In this document: positions 59,248 through 64,000 of the stretch, piece by piece | Numbering within the stretch: the first letter of the stretch is position 1 | How the letters are laid out: the number at the start of each line of letters is the position of its first letter | Assembly (NCBI GenBank): GCA_028023455.1 | Contig: JAQFVV010000567.1 | Location: 62,001-126,000, forward strand | Source: Epiperipatus broadwayi | Lineage: Eukaryota; Onychophora; Udeonychophora; Euonychophora; Peripatidae | Direction: 5' to 3' | Length of the DNA: 64,000 bases | Program-made: the position numbers and the translations under genes | Notes under the pieces: model-generated | What the model was told of the DNA's origin: nothing | The model's database searches: none | Seen by the model: only the letters and a program-made list of their open reading frames with translations

Positions 59248-62196
59248 ACAGTATTTATCAACTTGTTCTTGAGTTTGATATTTATATAAAAAAGATTTTT
59301 GTAAATTATACTGATGTATTGCTATTGGGATTTCTTCCAGCTAAAGGGTGATGTTGTAAGTTGTAATAAAATTGTCCTGAAAAAGCTAAATGACTGCTTA
59401 TTTTAACATAATATCAAAATAGACAGAATTATTTTGAATACAATTTAATTGGCTATTAGATTAACCTTTTTTGAGGACTAATGAAACTACTAAGCACTGT
59501 TTCATAAATTCTTTAGTATTCCTGCACTTATTAGATTGTAATAGCAAGGCAAAAGTACCATTTGTACTAGCTATACCATATGTATAATGCATATGGGAAT
59601 TAGCAAAAGTAATATTTTTTTAAACAATGGCAAAATATATTTTAGATACAGATACACCATTTATATATGGCTTGATTCTAACTTTCATGGGAAATTTTTT
59701 AATTATTTAAATATTACAAAATAAAAGTAATCCTACAGTGTTTAATATACCAATAAATAAATTACCTAAAGTTAGCTTATGGCACAACTGCCATTTTAAG
59801 TGGCATTGGTATTTAGAATTTAAAAATCAAAATCTCATTGATATCATCCAATATGAATGTTCCAATGTGAATGACTAAACTTACATGATTTGTTTATATA
59901 CACACGTAGAATTTTTTGTTTAATAAACTGTACATTATATTTACGAAATTATGCCTCTTAAATTTTTTTTTTAAACATTTTGCACAAATAAAAAAAACAT
60001 TATCAAACAATAATTTCAATTGTAAATAATTGAATGTTCTGTTATTGTAGATTTAAATCTATTCACACACAATAATCTGACTTTTTATACAAAAGTTGAT
60101 TTTTAGAATTGTCTTATTTTTAGGTGTATTTCAATTTACCAATATAAATTAACTCACAACTTGTGCACTATTTTACATATATACACAATATTGTATTTGT
60201 TGTTTTTATCAGAAGAATCCTTTCCATTAATAATTAACCTTTTAGTATTTGGTGTTACATTAAATGCAATGTTAAAAGAGAAAATAAACTAATATAATCA
60301 TACCACACACTCTTATTTGTATAGAGTAATGAAATACATATTTTTCTTCAATATTTTTTTTCTCCATTTTTATGTAAACTAATGTAATATACTTAAAATA
60401 TTTTCTTTTTACATTCTACATTCAATAATTCATTGGTATATATTTCAATATTGGAAAACGGATCACTTAAAAAATTACATAACGTTTTATTTCTAAATAA
60501 GAAAGGTCATTTAAATATAGTACATAACTTTACATATAGGTGGAAAAAGAAAAGAATTGAGGAGAAAAAATGGATTTGATTATTTGTGCATAAATTTTGA
60601 AGAATGTGATATAATTATTTTAGTTGTTTCTTCATTTTAATATTGCAAGTAATATAACACCAGACGCCATAGAGTTATTATTAACAAAAATAAAGCTAAT
60701 GATCAAATCAACAAATGTATAAAGTCCAAATATGAAACATGTTAAATACATAAAAAAAAAAAAAATTTGTGAATTATGAACTATTGTATAAAAATCTAGT
60801 CTATTCTGGAGACAAATTTTAATATGTGTTTGCGGGTTATTTGCAATAGAAGTTTTTGTTTTGACTGTCTTTGATTGTATAAATAGAAAATGATTTGAGG
60901 AAAATAAAAATCATAAAGGCATATTTTATAATTTTAATGGATACTTTATGAAAATATTCATATAATTGTGTAAATATACACAAATTATAAATGATTACCT
61001 ATTAACTTGGAGTATTAATATTGTATGATATTAATATTTCTTTCCTAAATTTTAACTTATAAATCTCAAGATGACAATTATACCATAAACTAGCAATACT
61101 TATTAGTTATTTATTTATTGAAATATTAAGAATTGTAGATTTAATTCCAATACTTTGTTATACGACACTCTCATATACATATTCGTAAAGAGAGAGAGAG
61201 CGAACCTAAACAGTTAAATAAATTACAAAATATATTAATTGCATCGTTTATGGAAAAAATGGAGAAGGAATAGATTCTGATAAAAACTTATTATAAAAGT
61301 TTTAATTATTATTATTTAATAATTTTTGCATATTTAAAATGTTTAATGTCTTGCCTTTAATTGACCTTTGATTATTTATTATATATTTTTTAACTTGTAT
61401 ATTTAGTTTTTTCTAACGTCTAAACAGCTGAATGTTTTATGAACATGAGTTATGGAAGCTTTATTAGATTTGCATCTTCTAGTGGTAAGTGTGATATCAA
61501 ATTCATATTAAATAATTATATAGCCTATGTATATTGCACTCAAAATTTATTAGAAACCGCTATTATAAGGCAGATTTATATTTTTGTTATCTTTTTGTGG
61601 CATTGATAAGTTTGGCAAATACATCTTTCCCTGTGGTTTTGAAAACATCTTGGATTAAACTACTTAATATTTTTTATATATTTTTTTGTTTTTATAATTC
61701 TTTATGAATCTTTTAATACTATTAACAAATTAGACAATACTTAATAACCAATTGTTTTCAGTTTTCCATTGCAATAGTATATTTAATATTTAATCATTAT
61801 CTTTAGGAAATATAAAACAAAATATGGATATTTACATACATGCTCTAGATTCGAAAGTGAATTATTTATATAAATCAGGGCAGATCTGCAGATTTGAATT
61901 TGCTATCTCATAATTTATGCACTAAAAAACAATTAGAAAACTTTCAAATGTTTGTTTTTATAAACAGTCTTTTATGTTAGGAAATTGATATTAGATATAA
62001 TAAAAAAAATGGTTCTTTTTCCATCCCTGGTGTTCACAGTGGGATGGCGTTGATGCTAATCAAAAACATATACATATAACGATTCCGGGGTCGGACCTGT
62101 GTGATTGATTTGATATAAAAAGATCTGATTTATTAGATTTCTAATAAAATATTCTAGTAACTAATACTATTATATGATATTAGTCTTTCATTTTTC
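59248..62196. other. AT-rich sequence, no gene recognised
   Basis: No supported gene. A short (GA)n run lies at about 61189-61201. AAATTCAAATCTGC on the minus strand near 61895 is B-box-like but isolated. Confidence 0.4.
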
Positions 62197-62527
62197 TAAA
62201 TGTTTATTAATATTATATTGTTTTTTAGTTTGTGTGTGTGTCTTTAAAGTTCGGTGGTTTTTTCTAATTTTTTTTTTGATTTTATATGTGTCTTTTTAAA
62301 GTTATGGTACTTTTTTTCAAGAGTAAATCAATCATTTTATTAAAAAGCAATACGTAATAAGTAAATGTTTATTAATCTTATATTGTTTTTTGAGTTTGTG
62401 TGTGTGTCTTTAAAGATACGTGTTTTTTTCTAATTTTTTTGGGACTTTAGGTGTGTTTTTTTAAAGTTATGGTATTTTTTGTCAAGTGTCAATCAATCAT
62501 TTTATTAAAAAGCAGTACATAATTATA
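62197..62527. repeat. Two-copy tandem repeat, 165-bp unit
   Basis: Copy 1 is 62197-62361 and copy 2 is 62362-62527. Both start TAAATGTTTATTAAT, contain TTTGTGTGTGTGTCTTTAAAG, TTAAAGTTATGGTA and AATCAATCATTTTATTAAAA, and end with AGCARTAC. They differ by scattered substitutions and short indels. Confidence 0.85.
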
Positions 62528-62679
62528 AGTCTATAAAAAGTAATGTAATTTAGACAACATTTATTATTATGATTTTGTGTGTGTTCACGGCAACAACCAA
62601 AAGGAAAATAAACCCTCCCAAATATTTAATTAAAGGATTCTATGTTAAGTTCGAAGAGTAACAAATAATCTTCCAACTT

Positions 62680-62687
62680 GGGGGAAG
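62680..62687 (+). promoter_or_regulatory. Candidate polypurine tract
   Basis: GGGGGAAG sits three bases before TGTTATGTAG, the form of a gypsy PPT next to a 3' LTR. Confidence 0.4.
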
Positions 62688-62690
62688 TAT

Positions 62691-63534
62691 TGTTATGTAG
62701 GTGTATAATTAAAATACACACAAAATAATAATAGTAAATGTTGTAAATGGGGACTTAATATTGAATCGTATGTACATGTATCAATTGTCACATATACATA
62801 TGCAAGTTATATATATATACATGAAGATCAAAAAAAAAATACTTCGTTAATTTAAAATTATCTCAGACTTGAATAGCTGTGTTATTTTGTAAAACAGCAA
62901 AAAAAAAAAAACAACAACAAATTCTTTGAGATAGGAAGTTTAATTAACCAAGGAACTTTGCAGGTCAACAAGATGAATAATTAATTAAAAAAGTAATCGG
63001 GCTGTAAAAGGAGTAATCAATCAAAGTAAAAGGTAAGTCTAAATCTGCTTCTGCAAGTAAACTGGGAGGGGTTGATTCGACCATGATGGACAAGATTTGA
63101 CCAATCAAATCCAGAAATATTCAGAACTGGCAAAATGAGTGCAAGTATAAAGCATCGGCAAACTGGGAGTTCTATCCGATGCAGATGAACTGTGAAAGGT
63201 GCTGAACATCGCTTATTTAGCATAGTAGTGGGCTGCTGGCCTCCAAACATCCAAGAGTCAGCATAATAGGGACTATAAAGTAGGTCGCATAGATCTTTAT
63301 TCTTCTTATTTTGGTATACCTTTGGGTTTTGTTGATCTAAATGTATAATGATTGCTTTAATGTATTCGTGTATGTAGATATTAGTGTGTTGTAATTAAAT
63401 CTTCTGCTTTTCTTATTCTACCAGCATTAGTTTCAGAGATTAGGATTCTTGTATGCATATATAGGCAGGGCAAGATTGGCTTACTGCATAGATTGTTCGC
63501 CAGTGAGTATTATATAGAACTGGTGGACATAACA
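62691..63534 (+). repeat. Candidate LTR (solo or 3' LTR), about 844 bp
   Basis: It starts TGTTATG after a purine tract and could end ...GGACATAACA at 63534; TGTTAT and ATAACA are inverted termini. The body is GC-richer from about 63000 onward. No partner LTR or pol is seen in the window, and no target duplication is confirmed. The open frame on its minus strand (63017-63250) is not convincing as a gene. Confidence 0.45.
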
Positions 63535-63595
63535 GATCTTTATTAGCATGAATTTGCATTTCCTCACCACAAAAACACTTTTTCTGTTTTAACAG

Positions 63596-63715
63596 GATAT
63601 TTTTATTTTTGCAACTACACCACAGTGCTGGTTTCAGTTGATGGCAATTGCCATGGTGGTGGCCATCTTGCTTGTTCTTGAACGAATTCTCGTGAGAACA
63701 TTATTTGTCGCATGA
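63596..63715 (+). CDS. Possible terminal exon encoding a membrane tail
   Basis: CACTTTTTCTGTTTTAACAG is a strong 3' splice site ending at 63595. In phase 0 the following frame gives 39 residues and a TGA (63713-63715). It contains a hydrophobic run (QLMAIAMVVAILLVLERI) that would span a membrane, then a short basic tail. AATAAA follows the stop within about 10 bases. A second phase is open for 27 residues, so the frame is not certain. No upstream exon is recognised, and the family is unknown. It lies just downstream of the candidate LTR. Confidence 0.35.
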   Translation, partial: DIFIFATTPQCWFQLMAIAMVVAILLVLERILVRTLFVA

Positions 63716-64000
63716 TTGTCAAATAAATACTGGCATGTATTCTTTTAAATAACTTTTTGAGGGTTACACATTCCTCATGGAAGCTTTACTTAATTATTAA
63801 TAAACTTACAACACTAAAGTAAGTTACATCACATTAAAAAAAAAATGTCTAATCAAATTTTAAAAAACTATGACTGGCTCAAATACACACACTCTCACAC
63901 CAAACTACAGAGATAATAGATATTCAAAGATTACGAGAAAATGAATAACAAAATCAACTATGGCAGCCTATAAAGGCATTTTTCTTTGCTTTTAGCATAG
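63716..64000. other. Window end, no gene recognised
   Basis: AATAAA at about 63723-63728 could serve the exon before it. The rest is AT-rich DNA without a signature. Confidence 0.4.

Overview
This is a non-coding, transposon-rich stretch of an animal nuclear genome. It is roughly three-quarters A+T, with long trinucleotide microsatellites and no convincing complete host gene. It holds LTR retrotransposons, at least three kinds of LINE reverse-transcriptase remnant, several Penelope-like element (PLE) fragments with GIY-YIG endonuclease motifs, foldback/MITE-like repeats and one tRNA-like SINE candidate. This mix, together with CpG decay between LTR copies, suggests an AT-rich invertebrate with germline cytosine methylation. 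I cannot name the species or phylum from the sequence.

Layout. 1-17737: an LTR retrotransposon (outer element) whose 5' LTR is cut by the window start. Its interior is only about 2.6 kb and carries a degraded gag with no recognisable pol. A younger, nearly intact Ty3/gypsy-type element (2996-13447; LTRs of about 2.0 kb, about 98% identical) is inserted into it. That inner element has a long coiled-coil ORF, a Gag capsid-like ORF and an uninterrupted Pol (protease, reverse transcriptase, RNase H, integrase), with candidate PBS and PPT. 17738-25450: AT-rich DNA with a SINE-like tRNA unit (about 19.4 kb), a decayed LINE (19.88-21.25 kb), an 18-bp GC-rich palindrome and a foldback repeat (24.75-25.11 kb). 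25950-27560: two PLE copies facing opposite ways as a large inverted repeat. 30470-30900: another PLE fragment. 31.28-32.57 kb: a cluster of foldback repeats. 32.9-33.1 and 39.98-40.19 kb: long (AAT)n tracts. 39340-39546 (minus): a possible last coding exon of an unrecognised gene. 40.7-41.3 kb (minus): PLE fragment. 41.98-42.32 kb: LINE-like RT fragment. 47.75-49.52 kb: 5'-truncated RTE-type LINE. 53.1 kb: candidate PPT/LTR start. 54.32-54.90 kb: a giant (ACT)n tract. 55.56-57.6 kb (minus): decayed LINE with a C-terminal Cys/His motif. 58.5-59.25 kb: two foldbacks. 62.2-62.5 kb: tandem duplication. 62.69-63.53 kb: candidate LTR, followed by a possible terminal exon at 63.6 kb.

How the parts work together. 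The only coherent genetic system is the inner gypsy element. Its Gag would build the particle, a -1 frameshift would feed Gag-Pol synthesis, and the LTR/PBS/PPT set would support reverse transcription. The outer gag-only element would have needed Pol in trans. The rest is a graveyard of retroelements in which stops and frameshifts are common. Sequence counts and identities given here are by eye.
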